Origin: Endothia cerciana
Lineage: Eukaryota; Ascomycota; Sordariomycetes; Diaporthales; Cryphonectriaceae
Reading direction: 5' to 3'
Assembly (NCBI GenBank): GCA_026119935.1
Contig: JALRMH010000023.1
Span: forward strand, 372,001 to 436,000
DNA length: 64,000 bases
Under the pieces are notes generated by a model. It did not search any database. It worked only from the letters and a program-made list of their open reading frames with translations, and was not told the origin of the DNA. Below, in pieces: positions 21,571-32,820 of the stretch. Position 1 is the stretch's first letter. Each line of letters starts with the position of its first letter. The position numbers and the translations under genes were made by a program.

Positions 21571-23646
21571 ATGGCCTCAAAGAAGGAGAACCCAAAGTTT
21601 GGGCACCTTCCCCTCAGCACGAGTGGTGACCTTGAGTGTGCCTTGACAGGAACAGTCCTCCTCAGTCACCCTTACTTCAACAAGGGATCGGCCCACACAG
21701 CGGAAGAGCGCCGCGTTTTCAACCTCACTGGGTTGCTTCCTCAGAGCATTCAGAACCTTGAACAGCAGGCGAAACGTGCCTATGAGCAGTACTCATCCCT
21801 CCCCGATGACCTGACCAAGAACACTTTCATGACCTCCATGAAGGAGCAAAATGAGGTGCTCTTCTACAAGGTGAGCCAATTAGGTGCTCATGGGGCCTCG
21901 ACCTTCCACTCGTCGCGGCCAGCCATGTAGCAGCTAATAGTGGGTAATTAGCTACTACAAGGTCACATCGACGAGATGTTCAGCGTGATCTACACGCCTA
22001 CCGAAGGCGAGGCCATCCAGAACTACTCACGTCTCTTCAGACGCCCCGAAGGATGCTTTCTCAACATCAATGACGTCGATCGTGTCCGTCATGATCTCAG
22101 CCAGTGGGGGAGACCAGAGGATATCGACTATATCGTCGTCACCGGTCTGTATACTCACCCCGTCATTGGGATATATCCCCCGCTGAACCTTTTTGCAGAT
22201 GGAGAGGAGATTTTGGGCATTGGCGACCAAGGATGCGGCGGTGTCTTGATATCTGTGGCGAAGCTCGTCCTCACCACCCTTTGCGCCGGTGTCCACCCGA
22301 ATCGAGCCCTGCCTGTCGTTCTTGACTGCGGCACAGATAATGAAGACCTGCTGAAGGACGACCTGTACCTTGGTCTCCGCGAGAAGCGGGTTCGCGGCGA
22401 GCGGTACGACAAGTTTGTCGATACTTTCGTCCAGGCGGCCCGGGAGCTCTATCCGCGGGCCTACATCCATTTCGAGGACTTTGGCATCACAAATGGTCTG
22501 TTACATACCCTTGCTGAGCACGCCCACGATGGAAAATATCGAAGCCAAAGTCTAATGTTGAGCGGCAGCACGACGAATCCTCGATTCATACAGACCCAAG
22601 ATTGCCTGCTTCAATGACGATGTCCAAGGCACTGGGTGTGTGACGCTCGCCGCCATCATGGCGGGCCTACATGTCACCAAACAGAAACTCCGTGATATGC
22701 GCATGGTAATTTTTGGTGCTGGTACGGCTGGCTGCGGAATCGCTGACCAAGTTCGGGACGCGATCGCTGCCGAGGGGAATATCAGCAAGGAAGATGCCTC
22801 AAAGCAAATCTGGTATGGTTTGGGGATGTATTCCTGAGACTTGAATCTCAGAGGCTGACCAAATCTAGGCTGCTTGACAAGCCTGGCCTGCTCACAACTA
22901 GTACAGAGCTGAACCGCGCACAAGAATCATTTGCCAAGTCCAAGGAAGGGTGGGACGGAAAGTCGACTGATCTCCTGAGCGTGATCAAGGAGGTTCACCC
23001 CAACGTCCTCATCGGCACGTCCACGAAGCCAAAGTCTTTCACCGAGGAGATCATCGAGGAAATGGCTTCACATGTCGACCGACCCATCATACTGCCTCTC
23101 TCTAACCCCACACGTCTTCACGAGGCTGTTCCTGCTGACCTTCTCAAATGGACCGATGGCCGTGCCCTTGTGGCGACCGGCTCCCCGTTCAAGCCCGTCA
23201 AGGGTGCCTGGGGCGAGGGAGGCGAGGAAGTCGAGATCGAGGTGGCCGAATGCAACAACTCCGTTGTGTTCCCTGGCATCGGTCTTGGCTGTGTGCTCTC
23301 TCGTGCCAGGCTTTTGACCGATAAGATGCTCGTCGCCGCGGTAGAGGGTGTGGCAGATCTGAGCCCGGCACTCAAGGACGATAAGGCCCCTTTGCTGCCT
23401 GGTGTCGACGTGGTGCGGGACGTGAGTGTAAACGTCGCCAAGAACGTCATCCGTGCGGCTGAGAAGGAGGGCGTGGTGCAGGAGAAGGATATCCCCAGTG
23501 ACGACGAGGACCTAAAGGAATGGATCCGTGAGCAGATGTGGGACCCCGTATACCGTCAGCTGAAGTTTGTCAAGAAGGAGGTGGCGAGCAGACAGGCAAA
23601 GGGCGAGCTGCGAGTAGTCGGCACCTTGGAGCGGAACGGAAATTGA
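21571..23646 (+). CDS. NAD-type malic enzyme
   Basis: Predicted exons: 21571-21870, 21952-22144, 22199-22495, 22569-22812 and 22869-23646; 603 residues. It oxidatively decarboxylates malate to pyruvate, linking the TCA cycle to pyruvate supply. Evidence: GTAFT-like ALTGTVLLSHPYFNKG start region, FSVIYTPTEGEAIQNYSRLF, the joined VVTDGEEILGIGDQG, the metal-binding FEDFG and FNDDVQGTGCVTLAA, the dinucleotide fold VIFGAGTAGCGIADQV, STKPKSFTEEII, PLSNPT and ATGSPF. Three joins restore highly conserved sequence, so the model is reliable from residue 50 on. Introns 2 and 3 both have the unusual donor GTCTGT. The start is less sure: an open frame continues 113 codons upstream with several Met codons, so a mitochondrial presequence may be missing from this model. 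It is convergent with the next gene, with only 50 bases between stop codons. Confidence 0.92.
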
Positions 23647-23696
23647 CGGCCCCCATGGGCATAATTATCTTTATTATTGATACAGCTAGATATTTC

Positions 23697-25473
23697 TTAG
23701 AGCACCTCGATATCCAGCACGATCTCCGGCGTCTCTGTGCAGCCTTCCGGCATGACATAGGTGAAGTTCCATAATTCCCAGCCATTGATCACGTCACAAG
23801 AGCCTCCGAGTAAACCGCAGAACGATATTTGGGGTGTCAGATCGACCGTACCACTCACGTTCACCGACAAGCTCATGACGTCTTCCCAGCCCAGAATATC
23901 TCTCCTCTGGCCGTAGGGATTGGACGCCACCAGAAGCGTGAAGATGCTGCTCTCATTTCCGTACGGATACGTCAAACCCAGATGGCCCGGCTGAACATCG
24001 ACGTCGAGGGCCTCTTCGGTCCCGTGAAGGCTGAACCAGCCCACGCTGCCGTCGCTCCGCAGCCACTGCGTCACGGCCGGCGCCCACTGTGACGGGTTGA
24101 TGCTGAAGCCGCCCACGACGGTCTGGTCAAAGCCCTCCGCGCCGATGGTGATGTTGTCGCTCAGCCAGGTGGTGACATTCCTCCTCGCCAGGTCGTACGG
24201 CGGGGCGTACGCGGCGGTCTTGTAGGTGTGCTCCCCGGGGAACGCGGCCAGCTTCTGCTGGACCTCGTCGGGCACCAGCGTGTGGTGATAAGGCATTATG
24301 GCGCTCAGGAGCGGGGCGATCTCGAAGTCGTCCGCGTGCGTGGTCGCCCAGTACGGCGTCCTGCCGTGCGAGACCGTGTTGATGCCGGGGGCCTTGTCCG
24401 CGCCGACGAGGGACCAGATGTACGCGTTCATGATGCCCACGTAGAGGTTCTGGTCCCACCCGTAGGTTCGGTCCCACGGGCCGGCGATGTTGCGCAGGTT
24501 CGCGTTGTACAGCTCGCCCACGGTGGTCCAGATGTCCTTGATCATCCTGGGGCCGTTTGCGCCCATCACGCTGGACTCGGGAAGGTACTTGGCCCACAGG
24601 GTCAGCGCGAACAGGCTCACCCCGCAGTATGTAGCGGAGTTGAACTCGCTCAGGGTGTTGTTCAGGTTGAACAGGTCAATGACCTCCTGCGCGTATGCCT
24701 CGCCGGCGCTGGTCATGTTGCTGTCGTTCAGCTTCCTTCCGGTCCACCCGGTGCCAGCGGCCCGCATCAGTGAAGGGTTGCTGTAAGCCGGATAGAGGTT
24801 GTCCGAGTCGACGCCGCCCACCCTGTAGCTGTCGCCGATGGTGTTGTTGCGCATGGACCCCAGGATCAGGGACCGTGTGGAAGAGGGCAAGAGGTGGCCG
24901 TACTCCTCGTACATGACGATCAGCGCAGTGCCGATGAAGCCCCGCCAGTTGGGGTCCCAGCTGTTGTAAATCTGGCGCTGATCAGCTCCTGCCTCGACGA
25001 CATACGGGAAGCAGGTCGACTCACACTCTCAGGGTACCAAGATGTTCCCACGGTGGGCTCCTCGGGGTATTTTGTATAATCTCCAAACCTACCGTGAGGA
25101 CCTGTTAGCCAACACAATATGCCTACCGGCAATCGTACGAGGTCTTAGCCGAGACTTACCACTGGTCACTGACGTTCTTCTGCTGGCCCCCGATGACACT
25201 CTCGAGGATCTTGACGGCCTCGTCCACATCGTTGCCCTGGTTCCGACGCAGCAGTCCTGCGGCATACCACACTGTCGATCTGGTCTCGTGCTTCCCTGCC
25301 GCCAGCGGGAAGTAGAAGTACCAGAGGTAGCCGACAGTGGGGTCGTAGATCTCGTCGAGGAAGCCCATAGACGAGTCAAACATCTGATCGATGTATCCCG
25401 TCGTGTTGACTCCTGTCAGGGCGGATACGCCACTAACGGCCAGCGCGCCGAGCAAGACCTTCGATGCCAACAT
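23697..25473 (-). CDS. Secreted protein of six-hairpin-glycosidase type, function unknown
   Basis: Predicted exons: 25473-25160, 25088-25025 and 24971-23697; 550 residues. A clear signal peptide (MLASKVLLGALAVSGVSALTG) starts the protein, and there are many N-glycosylation sequons (NTT, NNT, NMT, NVT, NIT, NES, NVS, NFT). The body is rich in aromatic residues and hairpin-like repeats (TVGYLWYFYFPLAAGKHETR, YNSWDPNWRGFIGTALIVMY, YGWDQNLYVGIMNAYIWSLV), suggesting an alpha/alpha toroid. A C-terminal beta-rich domain contains SFCGLLGGSCDVINGWELW. I do not recognise an established GH family, so substrate and activity are open. Joins at W|FGDYTKYPEEPTVGTSW and PES|IYNSWDPNW keep frame and sense. 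It is probably extracellular and acts on, or binds, carbohydrate; that is inference from the fold impression only. Confidence 0.75.
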
Positions 25474-26251
25474 CTCAGCCAGGTCGTCCGATGCTCCAAG
25501 ACCAGGGCTGATGCGACGGTTACACCTGCTGCAGTCGTGCTGGGCCGCACGCGCGCTGGAACATGCAGCCGTCCCAAAGACTTTATACGACAACGGCCTC
25601 ACACTAATACTACTGACCCAGCGATCCACCCCCGGCTGCTACGTAGTACGGTCGACGGGGTTCCCCGCAATCGCTTCGGTCCCAGGCAACTGGTTCCCTC
25701 ATGGCCCGGCATCCGGCAGCGATAGGCACGGCTCACCGCCTGAGTCCTGATCTGACTAGGCCTATCGCGCATCCGAGGATGCGCCGGGAGACTACAGAGG
25801 AGGTTCGACTCGAGGTCGCCAGGAAAAGCCCGTCGGTGACGCCTCCATCAGGTCCATCAGGCCGATCACATGTCCGGTCACGACGTCAACTGGGAATTTG
25901 CTGCACAGGGGCTGGCCTGACTGGGACCGTGCCGATGCGTCGTTCGCGGGTGGAGTTCCGCAATGGTGGGCGGACATGTCCCCGGTTTGAGGAAAGCTCA
26001 AGGAACAACGTAGCGTTGCTGATAATCAACCAGCCCACCAGCCGTGCCGTCGTACCCTGCGTGCCTGTATTGCTGCGGTCAATTTCCCCCCCCACGGACG
26101 GATCGAAAGGCACGCGCGGCGGCCTTTTGTAGAGATATTGGGTGTCCTATCTGTGCCGATATCTCGAATGGCAAAAGCAAAAGCTATCAAAACTTGGGGT
26201 ATCAATACAGGGTCCCGATCGAATGAGACTGCACGCGTTGCGACGTATCAA
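25474..26251. other. Spacer between two minus-strand genes
   Basis: Promoter side of the secreted six-hairpin gene and 3' flank of the F-box/LRR-like gene. The minus-strand frame of the six-hairpin gene is open up to 25629, but its signal peptide fixes the start at 25473. Nothing else recognisable. Confidence 0.5.
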
Positions 26252-27847
26252 TCATGCTGGGAGCTCAACGATTCCCGCAGAACCAACGACGCCACACCTC
26301 TCCGACAGAGCATTTCCTCCCTCACCTGCTGCTCCTCCATCATCCTTCCTTTCGATCTCCTCCAGCAGCGCCTCGAATGCCTTCTGGTCGTCCTCGGCAT
26401 CGAAGGAGCCAAGGATTGCCTCCTTGTTCATCCAAAGCTCCCCGGAGTACTCCCTCAGATATCCGTACAAGAAGAGTCTCATCTTCGGCTTTGCCTTCTG
26501 GGCCCGACGTACGTTCTTCACATCCTCCGGCTCGTCCGCAGTGTCGGCGTCGTACTTCTCGAGCCGCTGGTCATCGATAGTCAGCGGGATGTAGTCGTCG
26601 GATATCTCGAAACGCCGTAGCTTCATCCCGGGCCGGGCGATCATGGCGAGGAAAGCCGCCCAGGTCATGCCTCCTGCCCCATCGATGTCGCCAGCGCCCC
26701 GATAGCTGTAGCAGTTCCGCAGCTCCAGGGTCTCCAGGGTCTTCGTGTGGCCGTTGATGAAGTGAGCAAGCTCGAAGCCGACGAAGCAGTTCCTGATGGA
26801 GAGATGCTCAAGCTGAGGCAGCTGCGTGGCCTTCAGGGAGAGCGGGATGTGGTAGTGTCCCCGGGAACCGAGAGGTGCATGCTGAGAGGCATGGAGCGAG
26901 AGGCTCCGCAGCGAGCTGCTGTGGAGGAAGAGGACCTTCAAGATAGATTGCAGCGAGTCGCGATAGGCCGGTACAGTGTTGATGCGACGATTGCCGTTCT
27001 TCGTGCCGAAGATGTTGATATGCAGGCTGTCCAGCCGACGCAGAAGATCGCGGAAGGCAGCGCAGTGGAAGGCGGATGTCCACACCGGCACGAATCGGCT
27101 GACGGACAGCTCCCTGACCGCGGTGTTCAGCGCCAGCGCCGACCACGAGTCCGCCAGCAGGCGCCTCCGGGCGTCCTCGACCTCCAGCTGCAGCAGGCCC
27201 TCCTCGTCTTTGGACTGCAGGAACAGCCGCTCGACCTCCCGCTCGAACTGCGCCGCGCCGTCCGTCTTCAGGTCGAAGTCGCACCCGATCTCGATCTGCC
27301 TCATGGCGGGCCCCGTCAGGCTGCCGCCGAGGAGCCCCTGCGCGGCACTCGACAGGATTGGTATGGCAGCATCCTGCAGCTCGCCCGGGTTCTGCGACTT
27401 AGGCCGTACGTGCAGAGTCATCTTCTCGATGAGATGTCTTCCGTGTTGTTTGAGCGAGAGGATCAGTGCGTTTTTGTCCTGAATTCTGTTTGTCATGCGG
27501 ATAGACCGTGGTACGCAGTAACGTAATGCGCGCTTCCGTATTCGCGCCGCACGGCCCTGTCGGCATTTGGGAGAGTTGTCGAGGTCTTGAAGGCTGCGGC
27601 ACTGGACCTCGACAGGCGTCCCTTCTTTATGTTGCATGATGTCTGTCTTGTTCATCTTATATCGAAATTGCTGTCTCGTGTCGAAATCAAGCTGTCTTGG
27701 TACCTGCCTAGACGGCTGATAATTGAAACAGATATGCGAGGGATGACCGATGATAATATCAGAAGACTCGCAGACAAAAACTCGACTTCCCGTGTCTTGT
27801 CTATTTGTCCTTTTTGGGGAGTTCCGGGCAGCAATATACCTGTTCAC
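26252..27847 (-). CDS. F-box/LRR-like protein, N-terminus uncertain
   Basis: An open frame of 531 codons. From about residue 118 (MTNRIQDKNALILSLKQHGR, Met at 27496) the protein looks like the C-terminal part of fungal F-box proteins. There is a helix-rich linker, then irregular leucine-rich repeats (LDSLHINIFG, LRSLSLHASQ, LPQLEHLSIRNCFVGFELA, LETLELRNCYSY), then FLAMIARPGMKLRRFEI and a charged tail. I cannot see an F-box motif in the first 117 residues, which are basic, low in hydrophobic pattern and may be non-coding or belong to other exons. If an F-box exists upstream, the protein would be a substrate adaptor of an SCF ubiquitin ligase. Alternatives are an F-box-less LRR protein or a gene that has lost its 5' part. 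Confidence 0.5.
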   Translation of the reverse strand: MNRYIAARNSPKRTNRQDTGSRVFVCESSDIIIGHPSHICFNYQPSRQVPRQLDFDTRQQFRYKMNKTDIMQHKEGTPVEVQCRSLQDLDNSPKCRQGRAARIRKRALRYCVPRSIRMTNRIQDKNALILSLKQHGRHLIEKMTLHVRPKSQNPGELQDAAIPILSSAAQGLLGGSLTGPAMRQIEIGCDFDLKTDGAAQFEREVERLFLQSKDEEGLLQLEVEDARRRLLADSWSALALNTAVRELSVSRFVPVWTSAFHCAAFRDLLRRLDSLHINIFGTKNGNRRINTVPAYRDSLQSILKVLFLHSSSLRSLSLHASQHAPLGSRGHYHIPLSLKATQLPQLEHLSIRNCFVGFELAHFINGHTKTLETLELRNCYSYRGAGDIDGAGGMTWAAFLAMIARPGMKLRRFEISDDYIPLTIDDQRLEKYDADTADEPEDVKNVRRAQKAKPKMRLFLYGYLREYSGELWMNKEAILGSFDAEDDQKAFEALLEEIERKDDGGAAGEGGNALSERCGVVGSAGIVELPA

Positions 27848-28455
27848 GACCGCGGTTGTTTTTTACGCGCGGGGATACCTCGCTTGTCCCCCGACGGCGC
27901 CATGCATGCGAGGTAGCCCAGACGTTGATGGGTGGTGATACGTCGTAGTTTTCGCGTCGCTATAGTTCCCGTCGCTGTCACCCGACCAGACATCTGCCGC
28001 CACGCATGTCACAACGGACTGCCGAGCCTCAGAGGGTGAGTCAGGCTGGACCCCACAGATGACCTGTCCACTTGCCGGTCATTCAAACGATGTTTCAAAA
28101 ATGGTTCGCGCCCCCTACACCTACTGCACGAACCCCCCCGGCTACAAGCAAATCACTGGTTCTCAGCGAACAAGTCACGATGCTGTGGAGTGGGCAGACC
28201 AGAATTCATCTCAAACTCAATTACAAGGCCTCCCGGTTGCTGTGAGTTGCGCTATACAAGACCTTATTATACTCCAGGAGAGACTATCTTCAGGGGCATT
28301 CTTTCTAGTATGATATCGGTGAAGTGTAGCTAGCGCCTGTTGCCTCTCTTTAGTCGGTGAGTCCAGGGCCCATGCTGTCCTATGTATCCCACGATCGTGG
28401 CCCTGAAGCGCTCAGCCGGGATTATGTAGTCCCCTCCTTCCAGAGGCCTCGGTCA
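27848..28455. other. Spacer between two minus-strand genes
   Basis: Possible promoter or missing 5' exons of the F-box/LRR-like gene, and the 3' flank of the MFS gene. Contains a short C run near 28131-28137. No gene seen. Confidence 0.45.
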
Positions 28456-30447
28456 CTAACCTAGGGACCGAAAAATAGAGTTTCGGTCGTGCAGGGTATA
28501 CATCAGCTTGCGGTTCACCTTGCCGAACATATCTGGTAATGGTCAGGGCTATGCTTGAAAATACATCACTATAGAAAGCAGTCAAGCCGAAGCAGAGGAG
28601 AACTTACACATGGGAATGCAAAGCGCGAGCAACGAGACCGAGACGATGCCAAACACTCGGAAGACTTCCCCTGCGCCTGCACCGCCAGCCCAAGTGTTGA
28701 TGAAGTTCGAGAATGCATAGAAGAGAAAGTTCTTCAGCATCATCTGGAGAACGAAGACTTCTGTTGCTTGCCTTGGGAATGAGTCCCTGTTTCGTGCATT
28801 AACAGCCATACAAGATATATCGGGGGTGCGAAGCTCACAAAATGTATAATCCAGCCGATGTCGATGGGACAGAAATACCAAGGCAGGCACAGCCGTGGCA
28901 GAAGGATCCCAGGTAGTATCCGCCCGGCCGGGGATTGTCAACAACCCACATGAACAAGAACCACCCCAAAGAGCAGAAGAGGGCACCAAGGATATTGACT
29001 GGAATGCGAAATTCGGCTTCAAATACCCCCCTGTTCACCTTCGCCAGCCATCGGGCGGACCAGTCGCAGAGAGGACCGATAGGTACGGCCAGCACTCCGC
29101 CGACGAGAGCGCCCACCCAGAAATAACCGTTTTCTGCGACATCAAGGTTGTAGGGGGGAACGGACCAAATTTGTGAGAGTATATAAGCCGAGACGACGAA
29201 CATGGAGACCAGGACCGCGCTGGCCATGAGGATCCAAAGTACGGCTGGATTGGCCAAATGGATGAAAACCTCGGCGACAAGGTGAGGGGTGCTCTTTTGC
29301 GTATATGTATTTCCGGACCAGGGAGCCAGCCGTTCTAGGTACGACTTGCGAGGAGCTCGCATCTCTTCCGGCGCACGCACAACCCCAACATGCTCCGCGC
29401 GGCCCTTCCCATGGTTGTCGCTGTAGCTTTGCGTACTGGGCTCGATCGCTCTTGATCTCGTCGACCGGGTGAACTGCGTTTCGGGTACAAGAAAGATGGT
29501 CGCCGCCAGACCGATGGCGTCAAAGGGCAGCTCAGCGACGAAAAGATCACGGTAGCCCTCATCTTTCGTCATGACGCCGCTGATGATGGACACCATCGAA
29601 GCCATGCAAGCCAAGGAGCAAACGATCACGGCTGTCCGCCAGCCCCGCTCGTGGAGATAGAACATGTCACCTACGGCAGCAAGAGAAAGACTTTCCCAAG
29701 CCGTCACCCCGAGTCCCTGAATAATCCTGCCTGCGAGCAAGGTGTTGTAGCGGGACTGCTGAGATCCAACAATGCAGATCACGGTGCCGAGCGTACCGAC
29801 CGTTGAGGCGAAGAGGAATTGGGGTCTTTTTCCGTATTTCTGCGCGAGGACTGACACGATGGGCCTAGGCAAGACTTCGTTCTTAATCAGTCCATTCCAA
29901 CCCCATTGTGGTCGACGAAGATTAGGAACTCCTCACCCTAAAGCGGCCACAATCAGGAGCTGGTAGCCGGATAGCTTTGCCACGTCTGTGAGAGTGACAT
30001 CCAGGATAGTGGCCAGCGAGAAAGTTGCAGGCGCTATAATCGGGCCCGGTAGAATTGCAAATATAATGGTGTTGAAGAATATAGCCCAAAAGGCGGCTTC
30101 TTTCTGCCAATCTGGCCAAAGCTTTTCGATCTCTCGTCAGCATCAATAGAGTCCTGCCACTAGAACCCTCCTGTCTAGGTCAGACCTACCAGAGGGTCAT
30201 TGCTATCGGTCTCGGACGGCTGAGGAATAAGGACAGTCTCGACGCCCTGGAGTGTTTCCGTCAGTATGCTCTACCTCTTAACCCTCTCCTGAAGTCCTTC
30301 ATGATGTACCCTGTATGTAACCTGCTGCAGGTGTGTGTTCTCACCCATAGTGCCAGTGGCCGCGTGTCTGTCACCGATGAGAAGCTCCGTCCCTGGCAAC
30401 AACCCATCATCGTCCTGGGTGTTGGTATCGATAATTCCGAAAGGCAT
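28456..30447 (-). CDS. Major facilitator superfamily transporter
   Basis: Predicted exons: 30447-30322, 30246-30190, 30121-29937, 29864-28839, 28786-28608 and 28532-28456; 549 residues. The N-terminus (MPFGIIDTNTQDDDGLLPGT), VLIPQPSETDSNDPLLWPDW and the following FWAIFFNTIIFAILPGPII are typical of a large fungal MFS group with a cytosolic tail ending in NDPLNW. About 12 hydrophobic segments follow, with KYGKRPQFLFASTVGTLG and RIIQGLGVTAWESL at the motif A and C positions, and a conserved late segment PSTSAGLYILDSFPRQATEV. The last short exon encodes MFGKVNRKLMYTLHD. Substrate unknown; sugars, small acids or toxins are all possible in this group. The first intron (GTTACA...CAG) is weak: a better donor, GTGAGA at 30344, does not keep phase. 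Remaining introns are canonical and restore conserved sequence. Confidence 0.85.
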
Positions 30448-31061
30448 GGCGGGTAGAGCCTGTGAGCAAACACACTGAGAGGTATGTGAGGCAGCTGCAC
30501 CTCTTGAGAATGGAAGTGCCGGTTGAACTTGGCCCTTCTTTTCTACGTAGTCTCCGGATGAATTAAATAACCCCTCACCGGTACATTGTCTATCGCGTGT
30601 CCTCTAGGACCTAAGTAACGGCTGTCATAGAGACAAATGCCGGCCTTCTCCAAAACACCCCTGAGGCTACCCACTCAGCGCAGCAGTGTCCTGGATGATA
30701 ATTACAGCTTAGCGTCCTTCTTTCCCTAATGACTTTTATATTATTTACTTAGGCCTGTGCTACCAGAGCCACTGTACAAGAGCGGATGTCACCTCATGGT
30801 CTTGGCCTGCGTGGAGGGCTGCCTTTTAGTAGCTTGTGCACCCCCCCCCTTTGATCGTCTGTCCCTGGACCACTTTGCCTGCAAGCCCGCATGGCGGTGC
30901 AATCTACCGTACATGTCGCAACTCCGAGATCACGCCCCTCTATCCTGGGACTGTCCTGGCAAGTCCAACGGCAATGACCTCTCATCCTGCCCTGACGTCT
31001 TCAATCTCTCCACCGGGTTCCAGTGAGCTTTTGAACTGAGCCCCGCGCCCGTGCCGAGATC
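30448..31061. other. Spacer upstream of the MFS gene
   Basis: Promoter side of the minus-strand MFS transporter and 3' flank of the NmrA-like gene; a run of C near 30841-30849. No gene seen. Confidence 0.5.
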
Positions 31062-31841
31062 CTAGTAATACCCCTCGAAAGTATCAACTTGGCCGTGGCC
31101 TACCTCCTTCACAGCGTCGACAATGGGATCGTTCCCTCCGACGACATCAAATGCAAGTCCGACAGTTTCCGGTACATTGATGCAGGAGACAACCACCGTG
31201 GCAACATCCTCCCTCGTGACCATATGACCCAAGTGCACCTTGCCAGCGCTCACAAGGCCGGTTCCCACATCATTGCTAAGACCGCCCGGCCTGACGATCG
31301 TATACTCCAGGCCCCGCTTGTCGTTACCCGTCCTCAACCCCTTGTCTGCCTTGAACTTGGCCTCCATGTAGGGGCCGATTGCCTTCCAGATCCCGTCGCT
31401 CCGCGTCTCGTCGTCTTTGTCGTACCAGCTCGGCACGGGCTTGTTCTCGCGGTCCCTGAGGTCCAGGGCACTGATGCTGACGAGCCGCTTGCCGCATTCG
31501 CCCGCACCGGAGGCGATGGCCAGGGCATCCATCACCTTGACGGCCGCCTGGTGGTCGACTGCGTCGATCCTGTCGGGCGTCGAGCCGTAGCCCGCCCCGG
31601 CCGCCCAGATGACGACCTGCGGCTTCACGCGGCTCAGCGTGGTGAGCAGGCTGGGGACGTTGGCCTTTTCTACATCCTGGACGGTGGGGAACGCCCCGAG
31701 CTTCTCGATCTCGGGCACCTGGTCTGGATTGCGGATGATGCTGTGGACGGTGTATGGTGCCGGGTCCCGCGTGGCGACAAGTTGCTTGGTGATAATCTGG
31801 GCGACCTTGCCGTGGCCGCCCACGATCAGGGCCACCGGCAT
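31062..31841 (-). CDS. NmrA-like / atypical SDR NAD(P)-binding reductase
   Basis: Single exon, 259 residues from the Met at 31841 (MPVALIVGGHGKVAQIIT), which begins directly with the Rossmann beta-alpha-beta and its GGHGKVA glycine motif. The rest follows the atypical short-chain dehydrogenase plan: SIIRNPDQ after beta-2, VVIWAAGAGYG after beta-4, LVSISALDLRD, the YMEAKFKAD segment in the place of the YxxxK pair, YTIVRPGGLSND, and a C-terminal AFDVVGGNDPI. Relatives (YwnB-like, yeast Ymr090w type) are NAD(P)(H)-binding proteins acting as reductases or redox sensors; no substrate is established. The upstream in-frame extension (26 residues to 31919) lacks conservation, so the internal Met is preferred. 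Confidence 0.87.
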   Translation of the reverse strand: MPVALIVGGHGKVAQIITKQLVATRDPAPYTVHSIIRNPDQVPEIEKLGAFPTVQDVEKANVPSLLTTLSRVKPQVVIWAAGAGYGSTPDRIDAVDHQAAVKVMDALAIASGAGECGKRLVSISALDLRDRENKPVPSWYDKDDETRSDGIWKAIGPYMEAKFKADKGLRTGNDKRGLEYTIVRPGGLSNDVGTGLVSAGKVHLGHMVTREDVATVVVSCINVPETVGLAFDVVGGNDPIVDAVKEVGHGQVDTFEGYY

Positions 31842-32820
31842 GTTGAAACTTAGAACGCTCGGATAATATAGTAGATGAGCACACAACTCGCAATATGCGG
31901 TCTGAGATGTACGACGCACCTATTCTGTTGGCGTTGTTGTTCGTTGTCTTCGTAGTGAGCTTGTGTCCTGGTTGTGTGTGGTTCGAGCGGGGTGGGCTGG
32001 ACTTACATCATCGGATTCATCTTTAAGCATTCCATCCGCAGATTCATGCCAGTGCACCATCAGCCTCCTCCGCACCGAGAGCCCGACTCAACACACCTTA
32101 GACACAAATTCAGGCTCACGGCAGCCGATTTGATAGGATGCTACCAAAAGCGTAGCTACTCATAATCAGAATTGAATACTAACTATAACGAGGTCATAGA
32201 ATTGTTAATCAACCTCTAACCCTAGGCATGTCGAAAGGGGCCTCTCAACTATAAGTCCTAGTCCTGTTATCTCTGAACGTCTTGGTCACAGTATAATTAC
32301 AGTAGTCCTTGAAGCAGCTTTCACCATTCTAGGTGAAAGTGTTCAAAAGGTCAGCATAGGAAAATCATTATGCTAGGGGTACGCTGAAATGGCATGCGAC
32401 ATCTGCTCCATGCAACCCTTCACGTTTCTGCTCTCCGGTTCGTGCAGTCCACTGAATCTGGATGTCATTTGTCTATTGCAAATCATTGATATTTATAAGT
32501 GAAGTGCGTTCATAGCAAAGGATATGCCGACAGATTTAAATACGCCGATTGCCACTTAAAATGAGGCCGCTTCTCAAACAGACCGCACCCCTACATCAGC
32601 ACCTTGTACACCAGAAGTAATCCCTATCGTCCATAGAAAACCCACGCTCTCATGCCAAGGCTATGACAAGCTGTGCAAACGCGACAGGAATACGCACCAC
32701 TGCGCCCTGTAGCTGGCCTGTATCAGGTTGAACTGCCATTGACCATGGTGTCGACGGCCCCGTCGTCTCTGCCATTGTCGGAGATTTCGCCATGACCCCA
32801 AGGCTTACATCCGAACCGGC
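31842..32820. other. Spacer between two minus-strand genes
   Basis: AT-rich in its middle (about 32160-32560). No gene, RNA or clear regulatory element seen. Confidence 0.5.

Noticed and set aside
26747..27526. 259-codon plus-strand frame
   Set aside because: Antisense to the LRR-like gene; composition is biased and no family is recognised.
30345..30447. MFS exon 1 ending at the strong GTGAGA donor (30344)
   Set aside because: No downstream acceptor keeps phase with the conserved VLIPQPS...NDPL segment.
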